Shown piece by piece: positions 1-12,686 of a stretch of 64,000 nt of DNA. Both the position numbers and the translations under genes were made by a program. The stretch is from Gordionus sp. m RMFG-2023. Its lineage: Eukaryota; Nematomorpha; Gordioida; Chordodea; Parachordodidae. The notes under the pieces are model-generated. The model had not been told where the DNA came from, searched no databases, and saw nothing but the letters and a program-made list of their open reading frames with translations. Location: the NCBI RefSeq assembly GCF_954871325.1, contig NC_088775.1, positions 83,925,561-83,989,560 of the forward strand, written 5' to 3'. Position 1 is the first letter of the stretch, and each line of letters begins with the position of its first letter.

Positions 1-3000
1 CAGGCCAAAAATGTCAACAAAACTTCACCCCAGACCCTCTCCAACTTATGTCTCAAGATAAATGTCAAGTTGGGAGGTATTAACAACATACTCGTCCCCA
101 ATATAAGGCCAAAGGTTTTCAACGAGCCCGTTATATTTTTGGGCGCTGATGTGACACACCCGCCAGCTGGGGACAGCAAAAAACCTTCCATAGCCGCCGT
201 TTATAAAACTTTTGATAATATATTGTAAAATAAAATTCACAGTTTTTAAAGCTTAATTAAATTGTCAGTTGCGATTTGATTAGTATTTGTGATAAGAATT
301 TTTAAAAAAATATATACTGACATTAATAAGAAAATTTTAACTCGAGAATTTCTTTTTTATGATTGAAAGAACATTTATATATCAATTATTTATAAATTAT
401 GAATAGTTGGTAGGCAGTATGGACGCCCACCCTTCAAGATATGCTGCATCAGTTAGGATTCAAACTCACAGACAAGAAATAATTACCGATTTATCTAAAA
501 TGGTCAAGGAGTTACTAATTCAATTTTACAGGTCAACGAGGTTCAAGCCAACTCGTATCATATTTTATAGGGATGGAGTGAGCGAGGGTCAATTTAACCA
601 GGTTAGTATATATTTTATGCATCTCTAATTTTGGGAATGGTTATTTATTTTTAAAGAATATATATTCATATCTATAAATAATATATTTTATTTTGCTTAA
701 TTTTAGGTTTTGCAGCACGAACTTCGCGCACTTAGGGAAGCCTGCATGAAATTAGAGGTGGGTTATCAGCCAGGTATAACCTTCATAGTCGTTCAAAAAA
801 GACATCACACCCGTCTATTCTGCGCCGACAAAAAAGAACAGGTATTCATAAGTATCCAAATAATATTCCCGAATATATGCGAATATTTATAATTTATAAT
901 AAGAGTGAATTATGTAGTTTTCAATCATATAATAAGGGTAATTTAGAAGTATGCAAAAAATAATAATATGTCGTTTCAGCTGCTTAAAATTTTTTTTTAT
1001 TAAAAAGGCCAATTACTATCCTATTTAATTATTTTCAAATTTTATCATAAAGCATAATTCATTCTGTTTCTTAGGTTTTATTTTTATTCGATAAATTTGA
1101 AATTAATATTATACTTTTTTTATAATAGTTTTGAATAATTGGTCATTATTATGCATAGATTGGGAAAAGTGGTAACATTCCTGCCGGCACTACTGTAGAC
1201 GTGGGTATAACTCACCCAACAGAATTCGATTTTTACCTTTGTAGTCATGCCGGAATACAGGTTAATAATGAAAATCGATTGTATTCTCTCAACTTTGAGT
1301 TTATAAATCTTATGTAATGGAAAGTACAAGTTCTATTTTTGACTTTAACTCAATTTTTAAGTATTTAACCCTTTAAAGCTCGATTTTTTAAAATAAAACT
1401 AAAAAAATTTTTTTATTAAAAATCTTCATTTATATACACCAAGGATGTAAAATTTTTATTTCGACTTTTATTTCATAGTATACAGGTAAAAAAAAATCAT
1501 GATACAATTTGGCATCATTGAGCGAAATGCATGTATAAAAAAATATTTATTATGAAAAATTTTTTAAAATTTATTTCCTAGTTATAGCATAAATTTTTTC
1601 ACACATAGTCTTTGAATATGCGATAAAACATAATTTACACCTTTTTCGAGTCTTAGAAGCTTCTGGCCAATGCCCTAAATTATCATATCTAACGTCAGTT
1701 ATTTTCTGAGGTAACTTAGATCCTTTTTGTATTTTAGGAGTTTCATTTGATGGTCTCCCTATTTTTCTTTTACTAATTTTACCTGCCAATTAACAAGGCA
1801 GGAACTATTTGAGATTTAATTGTTATACATTTTATAAAAGATTTTTCATTTTTTTGAAGTAATGTCTTCGATACAATAACCATGCATTCACAATGCAGGT
1901 ATCCATCAAATGAAATATTATTCGAAGTAATATGGTGTTGGAATATTATTTGGGGGATTAGAATTTTTTTTAGAAAATGTTGTACCAAATGATTCAATAT
2001 TTTTAATACCCAATTATTAATGAGATTAGGAAAACTAGGACCTTCATGAATATTATAAAGTTCTATGTGGAGTGCATTTGTGGGCGAATCTATATCTATA
2101 TTGTCAATAGGATAATTAAAATTATCTTCACTATTATCAATATCTGTTTCCGAAATATCACCTTCAATTATAATTATTTTACTTGACATACATAAAAATA
2201 AAATTTATTTAATGTAATAACTTATTGAATTCCCAATGAGTTAATTTGGCATCATAATTTTAAAATTATATTTACAAAAATAATTATTTTAAAAATATAT
2301 TTGTCTTCTTTATAAAATAAACAGTTTTCAAAATTTTTCAATTAAAATATATTTAAATAATATGTAAAATCAAGTGATTCAGAAAAAATCGAAAAGGAAA
2401 TATAGTCAAAATTTACATGATAATAAAATATAAACAAAAGCATATTTTTTTTTGATTATAGATGAAATACCATTGAATACATTCTATATTTATTTAAAAA
2501 TGTTAAATTAAATCATTGAGTGGTTTTAAACGTTAAAAAATAACACTCAATATGATGATGTCAAATTAGCTCACAGGACTTTAAAGTGTTAAAAATCGTA
2601 TTATAGTTTACTACCACTTGTTTTAACAATAAATTCAGGACGAAAGCCATTTTTTTCCATCTATCTCTTATACCTAATGTTACTTTTTATTATTTAAAAA
2701 AAATACAAGGGCACGAGTCGACCATCCCACTACCACGTCTTGTGGGACGACAACCTGTTCAACTCGGACGAACTCCAACAATTGACCTACCAATTGTGTC
2801 ACACTTACGTGAGGTGCACTCGTAGTGTGAGCATACCCGCCCCAGCTTATTACGCCCATTTGGTAGCCTTTAGGGCTCGGTACCATCTCATTGACAAGGA
2901 CCACGAATTGTAATTTTTAAAAAACACAACTTTTTTAGTTAACGAGAAAGGAGCTAAAGGGAAGGGGTACCCTTATATCTTGTTGCAATTTTTTAAAATT

Positions 3001-3163
3001 GATTTTAAGTTTATTCTATTTATTGCATATAATTTAAATATACACATTTGTATATTAAAATAATATTTGCAGAGCCGAAGCATGCCAACAAGCCTCGGAA
3101 ATGGGGTTTACTCGTCCCATAGCCGTCCACGTCGATACCAACAAAGTCATGTACTTTGCCTGA
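1..3163 (+). CDS. AGO: Argonaute (AGO1/2-type slicer), 3' six exons, partial at the left edge
   Basis: This is the C-terminal part of a small-RNA-guided RNase, the core of RISC. Exons read from splice sites are 1-198, 407-601, 707-841, 1159-1260, 2710-2909 and 3073-3163, ending in TGA. Together they give 921 nt, or 306 residues, and the frame is maintained across every junction. The piece starts near the end of the MID domain ([18 protein letters not shown]) and covers the whole PIWI domain. All four catalytic residues expected for a slicer are visible: D in LGADVTH, E in [10 protein letters not shown] in YRDGVSEGQ and H in PAPAYYAHL. The protein closes with the canonical MYFA. The stretch just before it ([21 protein letters not shown]) differs from the vertebrate tail. 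Introns are 208, 105, 317, 1449 and 163 nt, and the largest contains a piggyBac fossil. The 5' part of the gene lies outside the window. Confidence 0.96.
1369..2588 (-). mobile_element. Decayed piggyBac-type DNA transposon in the AGO intron
   Basis: The element is flanked by TTAA at 1365-1368 and 2589-2592, the target duplication of the piggyBac superfamily. Its ends are inverted repeats: CCCTTTAAAG on the left and CACTTTAAAG read inward from the right (9 of 10 match). A subterminal motif like AATTTGGCATCAT recurs near both ends. On the minus strand, 2189-1779 opens with an acidic region typical of piggyBac N-termini. Positions 1789-1571 resemble the cysteine-rich tail (GRPSN, then [15 protein letters not shown] and a later Cys), in a different frame. 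The catalytic core is missing and only about 1.2 kb remain, so it is non-autonomous. It lies antisense to AGO and leaves the splice sites intact. Confidence 0.75.
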
Positions 3164-6100
3164 ATTTATATTTATTATAAAAATAGCATAATTTCCCATT
3201 TATCCAAAAATTGAACCCCAATTATATGTATTTATTCTATCCTTGTCATTTTCTCACTCCCTCAGACCAGAAATTGTTAATTCTTACACGTTTTTATTTA
3301 ACCCATTTTGCTCACTGTTCCACTCATGTAACATGGTAATAGAAACTAAAAGAATTACGATTTTATCGATAACCCCTGTGTATTAAGAAGTGCTTTACAT
3401 TGCCAATAATAGTTTGTCAAAAAAATTCCTATAATATATGTAATCAAACAACTAATTATTTTTTGATGCTTAAAAAAACATCATTGTAAATAATAAAATT
3501 TCTTGGAATTTTTCACTGCAAATGAAAAAATTGGAAAATGAACTATTCCATTTGCAAATGCTTTATAGATGGATATCCAATATCTCGAAAATAAAGAAAT
3601 ATTTACGGAAAGAATTAATAAATAAAAAAATATATGTAAAAACGGGTTAAGAATATGTTTTTAAAAGTTATAACTACCTATTTTGTGCGAATCAGTAGTA
3701 GACAGGAAACTTTTTATGAAGGAGGAAATAATTTCTTAATTCTAGACGTTAACGATAGACTTTGCGGTTTAAAAAATCATACATTTAAACATTCGTTCTT
3801 CCAAGTCTACATTAAGAAGGAGTAAGCACAACCAGTTTTTTAGCCTTTTTTCTTTCTCTTCATGACACAAAAATACGATGCAATTTATTTATGCTCTTTT
3901 TTTAATAAAAAATTAATATTATATAAATAACTAATTTATTATAATCACTTAAACAAATTTTTTTTTAGCTCTAAATTATAATTTATAAACCAAAATCATG
4001 TTTATCCCGCGTATTTTATTAGCCCCACAAAATGCATTATTATTTGTTTTTATAATGTGAGGAAATTTAAAAAAAATATTAAATATTTTTTTGAAATATA
4101 TTTATTGATCGAAATAATTGTGTAAACAAAAACAGCGGCGATTAAAGTGTAAACTTTTCCCACATAGTATTTATCATTGTTGTTTTTTTTATTCCTTTTT
4201 TCAAATATAAGAAAGTTTACTTGCCTCATTATTATTTATGTGACTAGATCCTTTTAAGTATTTTTATGGTTGTATTAAGAAAAAAAAATTAAATATTTAT
4301 TAGACTAGAATACAAATTCATTTTTAAAAAAAAATAAGATTCCCTATATAAAATTTACCTTGTATCTCAAAATCATATTGTAGGCTTATCAAAAAACATT
4401 TAGACATTCAAAATCTGCCATTTTTATTTCGTAGAAGAAATCTTTGCAAACCTTTTTTGATTATTCTTCGTCAATTCTTATCTAAAATATGTGTATTTCT
4501 CATTTATTATCTTATCAAAAATTGAATTTTATAACCATAATTTTTTGCGTTAATTTCAACTTTCTACAAACCCATCTCACGTTATTATCTTTTATTGTTA
4601 TTCACAAAAAGCTATAGTATTATAATCAACAATTCAAAAAAAAAACTGATCTACCATAGAATTATGAATATCACACCCATTTTTTTTGTCAATCAATGAA
4701 ATTTTTATCAAAATATAAATTTATATAAATGTATCAATATTTCGAGTAAAATAAAATGTTTACAATTTTTTGAATCAACATCAACTGAAATGTAATGATA
4801 TATTTTTTTAAGTGAAATATTTGAAGAGCAAATTATTCAGCTTATGATTTATTTCAAGTATGGCATAGTTGACTCTACACAACACTACAATCAATGGTTT
4901 AACTCTCCCCTTTTAAATTTAGAGAACATATAATACATGTTGTTTCTCAACTTAGCACCCCCCTCCCCCCATCCCTTCATAAGTGTTGGGTTTTAAAATG
5001 ATAAGGAAAGATTATTTTCTCATTTGAGAAATTTATGGAAAAGTATTTAATACGATTCGAACCGTATGGTATAATGCTTCCTTTCCGATTCTAGTTAACG
5101 GGTTTATTCCATTGCTGTTATCCTATAAAAAAAATTTATACCATGTCAACCTAGGTTCAGGATTCAGTTAAACTTTTTGTAATTCCAATTTAATTATGAT
5201 AAATTGATATTTTATTTATAAAAAATTTGACAATAATTGATTTTTTTTTTAAAAAAATATTGCCCTTAGATTATATGCATATCTTGAATAAGAACAAAAT
5301 ATATTGCCATAATATCCTATAAAATTTGGACTTATATATTAAAAATATGTAGTTTTGTTATACTAGTTTTTAGATAAATGCAAGATTGGAGATTTTGCTC
5401 ATAGGTTTGGATATCTGACATCTATTAACGAAACCTCGAAGCTTGTGTAATTTTATTTTGGTTAAAATCTTAATTTTTGTTTAACACTAACCATCAGAAA
5501 ATTATCAGTTTGGTTCGAAAGACTGGTTGCTCATTGGTTTGGACATCTAGTAACAAAACCTCTAGGCGTAATATTATTTTGGCTAAAATCTTGATTCAGA
5601 ATCTAGCCGTTTAACAACGCTAAGCATGAACTAATATATTATATTTTAGAATTAAATTTACTCATAGCTTTCGTATTTTAAACATGTATATCAAATAGGA
5701 GAGTCAAAAAAGTTACAAATTATTTTAATGTCATTGATATAAAAAAAAATATTTATATAAAATTGATGATGTAGTGCTTTTATCTAAGGGTCAAATGAAT
5801 ATAATTTTTAATTAAAAAAATTATGTATAATTTATTCATGCCAAAACATATGAAAATAAGTTACCCAGGTGGTCTATGCTTACCCTCCAACCACCGTTAT
5901 AGCCATGAACTACAGGACGATACATATATACTTTACCTAAAAATATTAAGTAACTAAAAGATCCAGTCAAAAATATCGAAAAATTTTGAGTAATAACGTT
6001 TTTAATTACTGGGTTCTGCATAGTTTCGATTATGCTATTAAGTAAGGGTTAAAAAAAATTGTTTTCATTTAAAATTTTAGATATTTTTTAGTTCCTCATT

Positions 6101-9100
6101 CTTTTTTCAAATTATTCATCGTTTTCACAAAATTTAAAAAAATAATATTAGAAAGCATTTTATATTAAACTTGAAGAATTTAAGTGACATTTCTTCCAAA
6201 CACCATCTAAATTAATAGACTTAGATTTCTACCTATTAACTTTTATCTTTGATGGCAGGAGCTCCTATTATTTTTATAGCATTATATTACAACTTGCCAT
6301 TTACAATAACCAGAAAGTAGTTTTAATCTGACATTTAATTATCAACCTAATATTAGAAATTGTAAGAGTGGTTAAATAATGGTTGACGGCATTATTGTAA
6401 CCTAGGCAACCTCTTATCAAATGAATAATTAAGAATTACTCTATGCCACAGAATTAAATAACTTTAACCTAATTTATAGTAAACGCCTGTCCTTCAAGTG
6501 ATACGCATCGCTGACATTTCTCAAAAACAAAGCAAATAGAAAAATAAAATTCATTTTATCACATCTCGTAGTCATAAATTTTATTTATTAATATTTGTTT
6601 AAAAATATCCAGCCATGTCCCTTACCAACTCTTAAAATCGGGTTATCGGTATCAAAATCAGATCCTTACCAACTACCCGAACTGACCATTCCTTTGGACT
6701 AGGTTAGATCGGCACGATTTTAAAATTTTTAGGATCGGAATAAAAATTGAAAAATTTTTTATATCGTTTTGTTTCTGAAAGATTTTGTATATATTTTTTT
6801 TTATTTTAACAATAACACCTATTTTGTATTTTCTTTTTAGCAAACTTAAAAAAATTTCCAACTTTCCTTGAAACTTTTAACATTCATTTAATTCTAATAG
6901 TCTATTAAAAAATTTGTTAAATTTACAAAGTTCGAGAGTTTAGTCGTTTTTTCTTCTACGAGTTTTGGACAAGTCAAAGAAAACAATTTTTTTTAAAGGA
7001 AAGGGCTCAAGCTCCTTGTAACCTTGGAGAAGCCCTCGGAAAATTTTTAATTTTTTTATAATATATTAAATGTACCTTTATTTTTGTTAAATTTAGATAG
7101 ATTTTAGAGAATCTAATTTATATCTATGAACAATCTGGTTGAGGATAGGTAGTGGCTAAGAGCTGTAAAAAAATAATATACTAGCAAGCTTGGGCATAGC
7201 GTCGTCAATACAGTCATTTTCTGAATAATAGTCTTCATTAGTTCAATGAGATTCGCTATAAATTTTCTCACGGGACCAATGTTACGTGTCCAAAATGAAA
7301 TTAGGGGAGAAAACCTTTAATAGCCAAGACTGGATATGAAATAGATATGGTAAAATAAAAATTAATTATATTTTTCCAAAATTTTAATTTAATACCCAAT
7401 TATTTGAATAGCAGCTTTTTTTATAGAAAATAATAATGACCTCGGTGATCAAAATTTCACTTGTTTTGATTTTTATACTTAAATACAAATATTTTTTGTT
7501 CTAATTTTTTTACAAAAAATAACCTATTATAAAAAAATTGGCAGCAAATTTCATTTTTTTTTATAAGGCTATGTTTACGACTAAAATCAAGTGTATAAGC
7601 GAAATTTTAATTATTGCTTTTATATAGTTGTTTTACATATGGCTTTATTTTAAAAAACCTATTAACAATATTTTGGAATAATGGACATGAACAAGAGCGT
7701 TTAGCTATGTGTAATGCTTTTGTAGGGTAGGAAGAGCACGACGTTTCCTCCGTAAATCAGCTTTAAGTCTCGCATGTAAAAAATTTTGAGAAATAGTGTT
7801 CACTTCGTATTAAATTTAGCATAAGGGTCTATTTACGGGAAAAGGAAAGTTTCAAAGTGTTTTTGTTTCGTCCCAAAGTTAGCTTCTTATTCGTTCACAT
7901 AGAAAATGTTGAAATTTTTATTGCATCTCCAAAGATAGATTCAATATAAATATCGAATCGGGTTTGTATGAATATCAAATAATTGGAAAATAATTTATGG
8001 ATTGGCAAAGCGCTACTTTTTGCCCATCCCTGTCCCCTACCAATATTTAATCCTAATATAAAATTTAATTATTACACTGAAATAAAAACTTTTTATGGTT
8101 CCATCAAGCATCTACTAAATAATTTAATCAAGGTTAACTCTAATTTACAATTTGACTTAAAATAACATAAAAATTACAAATTAGTATGCTATATTTTTTT
8201 TAAAAAAATAAATTGTTTGATTATAAAATTTGGTTTTGGCCAATATTGACATATTAAAAATTCTTATTTCTTAATACTGACAATTAAACCTAGGTCCTAG
8301 GGATAGAAAAAATCAAAACAAACATGTTTTTCAACAACAAAATAAATGGAAAAAATTTTTAAAAAAGGGGAAAAAATAGTTCGTATATATAAAAACATTT
8401 TATATCATCATTTTAAGAGAAAAGAAAGATTAGATTTAAATACAAATATGATAAATAAGTTAATTAAAAATATAAGTTTTAGGCCAATATTTTTTTTTCT
8501 TCATTATATCAATATTTTCTATTTTTTTAATAATAAACTTTTGTTTTCATGAATTATATGGGGCTATTTTTCTTTCATTTTGTAATTTATCTATTCTCCT
8601 ACCTTATGTAGTGGCTGCATAATAAATCTCTCCTTTAAAGAAATATTGTCCGGTTTTTAGGGTTTTAATTATTATTGTTATCACCTTCAGAAGGTTGAAG
8701 AAATTAACTAATTTTGTTTTCCATAAATAAATTTCATTTATTGTGGCACGAGAATCTGAGATCAGATTATCCGACCATTCTTTGAATATTGATAAAATTT
8801 TTAGTAAAGATAAAATAAAACATATTTAAATTAAATTTATTAAATACCAAATTTCCATTACTGAACAAGAGTTGAAAGATTTATTATTTTTCATTCAATT
8901 GAAATTTTACGGATAAAATGAGGAAGTTTTTTTGTTTTCAAAAATTATTCTTCTTTAAAAAGAACTAAATTAAATTAGAAAATATATACTAATTATATAA
9001 TATTGCAAATTTATATTCATAAAAAAAAACAATTTTAAAAATTAAAATTTCCGTAATTCACGGGAAATTTATGTTCACGCCCGGCAGAAATTTTGGGAAG

Positions 9101-9190
9101 GCCCGTCGCGCCTAATAACACAATCAAGCCGTGGCCCATCGTGTCAAGCGTAATTTCACTGCCCGAGCCCACTTCTAGTCTATATTAATC
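3164..9190. other. AGO 3' flank and intergenic DNA, no confident gene
   Basis: This is A+T-rich sequence with many T and A runs. An AATAAA at 3492-3497 is a possible AGO poly(A) signal, far from the stop. Degenerate MITE-A relatives lie at 5345-5622. A 61-codon minus-strand ORF at 6021-5836 has no family match that I recognise. A fragment rich in GCCCG words lies at about 9070-9180, and another with GATCGGCACG words at about 6690-6740; both look like element debris. I see no convincing exon chain elsewhere in the block. Confidence 0.6.
5345..5622. repeat. Two degenerate MITE-A-like copies in tandem
   Basis: Two adjacent units contain the core words of MITE-A: GATTTTGCTCATAGG, GGTTTGGATATCTG, AAACCTC and a TTTTGG(T/C)TAAAATCTT near the end. 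They end in TTTAACACTA at 5489 and TTTAACAACGCTA at 5622. The 5' inverted repeats are not preserved. The call rests on similarity to the better copies at 32403 and 43369. Confidence 0.55.
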
Positions 9191-9577
9191 TAAGGCTATG
9201 CATAATTCACGACCTGGCCTGTACTCATCCCAGCCCAAACGAGTTTCGGGAGGTCTATAAATAATAATTTAGGTTCTTGCTGGGTCGGGCCTAATATCTT
9301 TTTAAAAATTTCGGACTGACCAGGTCGGGCTTAAATTTTTAATTTGATATCATTACATTTTGATAAATTAATATATTTTAAGATTTTGCAAGAAATAAGG
9401 TGGCAATATTTTTTATTTGTAGAATATTTTTTTTATACAATCAAGATATTAAAATTTTCTATTTTTAAATAAATTTGGGCCGGGCCAGCAACTAGTTTTT
9501 ATTTCGGGTCGGGCTTTTCAGGACAAATAAAAATTTTCTGGACGGGATTGGGAAATTAGGCTCAGTGCAGAATACTA
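9191..9577. mobile_element. GGCCCG-rich hAT-like non-autonomous element
   Basis: The sequence begins TAAGGCTATGCATAATTC and ends in CAGTGCAGAATACTA, which reads TAGTATTCTGCACTG inward. The inside carries repeated G/C-rich words (GGTCGGGC, GGGCCGGGCC) in both orientations in an A+T-rich background. It resembles the well-bounded copy at 61450-61820 in length, terminal TGCA words and composition. No clear target duplication was found, so the exact ends are uncertain. Confidence 0.55.
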
Positions 9578-10503
9578 ATACAGATATCAAACAGGGTGAT
9601 TTATAAAACGGTTGTTGTAAAAATAGATAACCATAGAGAGGGATGCCTTAATTAACATTGGGAGAAAATTAGATATTAAAAAGGTACAGAAAAATTCTTA
9701 CAAATAAGTTGGGTTGTCAGACTTTTAAATTGTAGTGTTTGATATTTTGTAAATTTTTAATGAGCTAGATAAAAAATTTAACAGATGGGGGTGAGGAACT
9801 TTTGCAAAATATCTTGCCAGGTCGAGCATCATAATCTTAAATTTTCTATATAGGTGTATGGGGGTAATAGATTGTTAATTTTTTAAAATTTATTTAACCT
9901 TCTTATGCATTCTTAAAATTTATACTTAGGCCTAATTTTTAGCATAAGGGACCTATATAGGTAATAATATCAAATGAAAGATAATAAAAAAAATTTCATT
10001 GCTAAATCATCCCATTAAGTCCTTGATAGATTATGAGCAAAGTATAGGGCAGGGTAAAAAAATTATATTCCAATAATAAATTTTACCAGTAGATAAATTT
10101 ATTAAGGTTAAAAGATAATTAAAAACTCCATTGAATCAATTTTTCAAACTATTATGTGATTTATATGGTCTTAAAAATAAATGTTTAAAAATAAAATAGT
10201 CACTATTAGCAAATATCGCAATATTGACTTTGTTATATGTTTCTCTACATAGTCTTAGCTGGGTTTTCACAATAATGATTTCTAAAGGGTTTATCCTAAG
10301 GATTTCGCTTTAAAAAATTCATGATATTGTCTTTGTGGAATAGTATTTGTTAATATGGATTCACTATAATAAACATTCACAGAATTTACATGGAACCCTG
10401 AAATTTTATTAATTTTCTTTAATAATATAACAAATATATCACTTAATTTGATATTTAATCTTTAAATTAAGATACTGCAATAAAAATATCATCATATATA
10501 TTA

Positions 10504-11184
10504 TAGGGCTGTGCCAATCTACATATTTTTCACTGATCAGATCTAATTTTGCCTCAAAACTGATCTGATTTTTATGCTGAATTTTCACCACCCCCCATTG
10601 AACCAAAAAAATCAATATTTTTTATGCAAAAAATGAATTATGAATTTAATTTTTTTATTTATACAATTATGACTATAATTAAAAAATATATATTTAATAA
10701 TATATCCAATTTATGTTGGTATGAATTATAAAATTTAATATACAAAATTATAATATATTAGATTTTTTAATATGAGTCTCTAGATTTTCTGGCAATAAGC
10801 TTCTATAATATGGACTATCTTTATCCCCTGCCATACTGAAGGTAGACTCAGATGATTCCACAGATAATCATTTTGCAAAATCATCTTTGTCTTTTATAAA
10901 ATATTTCTATAATTCAGATACCACATTTAAAATTTTTTTAAATAAATAAAATATAGGTGTTCCTTTCTATTTTTATAAAAAAACTTTTAAAATACTATAA
11001 ATCTATTTTTAAAAAAGAGATAAAATTTAGAGGGTGTTGTGCAATTGCATTGTTTAAAAAAAAATTAAAAAAAAAGAAAAGTAAAAGATAGGATCAGTTT
11101 TTTTAAAGTATAGGCCCAATCCAATATTTTTGGAAAACACTAAATATTTGTGCCAATCCGATATTCAATATCTGCACAGCACTA
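10504..11184 (-). mobile_element. hAT element with TAGGGCTGTGC ends and transposase C-terminus remnant
   Basis: Perfect 8-bp duplications ATATATTA flank the element at 10496-10503 and 11185-11192. Termini are inverted: TAGGGCTGTGCCAAT on the left and TAGTGCTGTGCAGAT read from the right. Rev-comp of roughly 10765-10865 encodes SSESTFSMAGDKDSP followed by a SLLPENLETHIKK-like stretch, which resembles the C-terminal dimerisation region of hAT transposases. The rest of the transposase is not recognisable. At 681 bp it is non-autonomous. A relative with the same TIR type lies at 63154-63837. Confidence 0.8.
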
Positions 11185-11643
11185 ATATATTATAACTTTT
11201 TTTGCTGGAGGAAATGAGAAATTTAGAATTTATGAATATAAATTTTACTAAAAACACATTTCTCCTTCAAATAGAAGCAAACTAACAAATAATAATATAA
11301 AGTGTATAAGAATGACAAAGGCTCAAGCAGAAATTTATGATATTTTACTTCTAATATCAACATCATGCTATTGTTAAATTTATTTTATATAAATGATTGT
11401 TAAAATAAGAAATTTGTTTTTATCCAAATAAACGTTTTTTTTCCACTTCTAATTAAATCTTCTTTCTGAAGAATAAGATATTATAGAAGAAATATTATGT
11501 CACTATATAATAATATTAAAAATGTTTTAACATACCAATTGCAATTGTATACATTTAAATGACATATTTATTACCCATAGCATATTAATTAAAACCTTTT
11601 AGAAATTTCTTATAAGTTATTATTTCAAAAAAGGAATGTTATA

Positions 11644-11649
11644 TTTATT
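11644..11649 (-). promoter_or_regulatory. Candidate poly(A) signal of TMEM14
   Basis: AATAAA on the minus strand lies about 70 nt past the TMEM14 stop, a usual spacing for a short 3'UTR. In DNA this A+T-rich the word is common by chance, so it is only suggestive. Confidence 0.4.
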
Positions 11650-11716
11650 TTTATATAACAATATAATTGTAAGTTACAATAATTGCAGTATCATGATTTA
11701 AATATATAAAACAAAT

Positions 11717-12176
11717 TCATTTGTTGTTGTTCATTAATCTAAGTCCATATCTCAAAGCCATTGCTATGCTATATATACAAATTAGTTTATCAAACTCAAT
11801 AATATCTGTACCTCATTCCAGCAATTAATCCAGCTGGCATAAATTTTCCTGTTTTATAAAATCTGTGACCCATTAAAGCTGTAAGTGCTACAGAAGTACC
11901 TAAAAAGAGTAATAAGAAATAATTTAATTAAATAACTTACCAAATATCAATTGATAATTAGATGGATTTTTAGAAGCAAGGTAAGCCCCATAAGTTAAAA
12001 CACTTCCAAATAATATACCTGCTGCTAACGATACTGGACTACCTAATCAATAATCTGAAAACATTTCAATAATTTTTGATACCAGCTTTAAGATATCCTG
12101 CAATGCCTCCAGTTAACACTATACCTGCATAACAATATCCAAAATAATCAATTTTATATTTTTGAATATTTTCCAT
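11717..12176 (-). CDS. TMEM14: TMEM14-family mitochondrial membrane protein, complete, four exons
   Basis: Minus-strand exons are 12176-12083, 12042-11941, 11899-11812 and 11768-11717 (94, 102, 88 and 52 nt; 336 nt, 111 residues plus stop). Introns of 40, 41 and 43 nt all begin GT and end AG. The product starts MENIQKYKIDYFGYCYAG. It continues through GGIAGYLKAGSPVSLAAG, ILFGSVLTYGAYLASKNP and the family signature GHRFYKTGKFMPAGLIAG, and ends in MALRYGLRLMNNNK. Length and motif order match TMEM14 proteins (about 110 residues, several short hydrophobic helices). Vertebrate TMEM14C sits in the inner mitochondrial membrane and is linked to porphyrin handling in haem synthesis, but that role is not shown for this copy. 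The start is the only ATG ahead of the family block. No ORF long enough to attract a caller exists here because the introns cut every frame. Confidence 0.93.
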
Positions 12177-12686
12177 GCTAATTAATAAAAGAATTGATGG
12201 TTCACATCTATTTAAACACTTTAGGTAGTAACGGTAAAAATAGAAGGGGAGGGCATAGTTATATGTTGGATTTGTCGCTGAATATTATAAAAATCAGGCA
12301 TATAGCCGAAGGAGGGGGCAAAATTAATTTTTTTAATATTTTTGAAGAGATAGTATTTAAAGTTTTTATTAATTGGAAACTATCTCTTTTCAAAAAGATT
12401 CTATTCTTTTAATAAATGTTTTTGACTCTGCTTAGAAATATATTGAAAAATGTGAACCAAGTATTTCACCTGAATCAGATATATTACAAGGGGGTTCCTA
12501 GATTTTTATAAAAGAGGATGTTAAATGGTGTTAATAAATTTAAAAAAAATTTCTATCAATTTTTTAGATGTACCTTTTGATTTAAATTCAATATAATTTG
12601 GTTTTTGTTGTGTAAAAGTGTTTTCTTGAAAAGGGCTTTTATAAAATAATTATTATAATTAGACTTACCTTTTAATTTAAAAGAAT
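12177..12686. other. TMEM14 upstream region
   Basis: This about 500-nt stretch lies upstream of TMEM14 (minus strand) and should contain its promoter. No TATA box or initiator stands out against the A+T-rich background. A 72-codon plus-strand ORF at 12194-12412 is low in complexity and matches no family I know. Confidence 0.4.

Noticed and set aside
2680-2904. Minus-strand ORF over the AGO exon
   Set aside because: It is the antisense shadow of the conserved PIWI exon 2710-2909.
5040-5110. Third SINE copy (GATTCGAACCG on the minus strand)
   Set aside because: Only a B-box-like word is present; neither an A-box nor the shared CTGAAGCCAA body follows.
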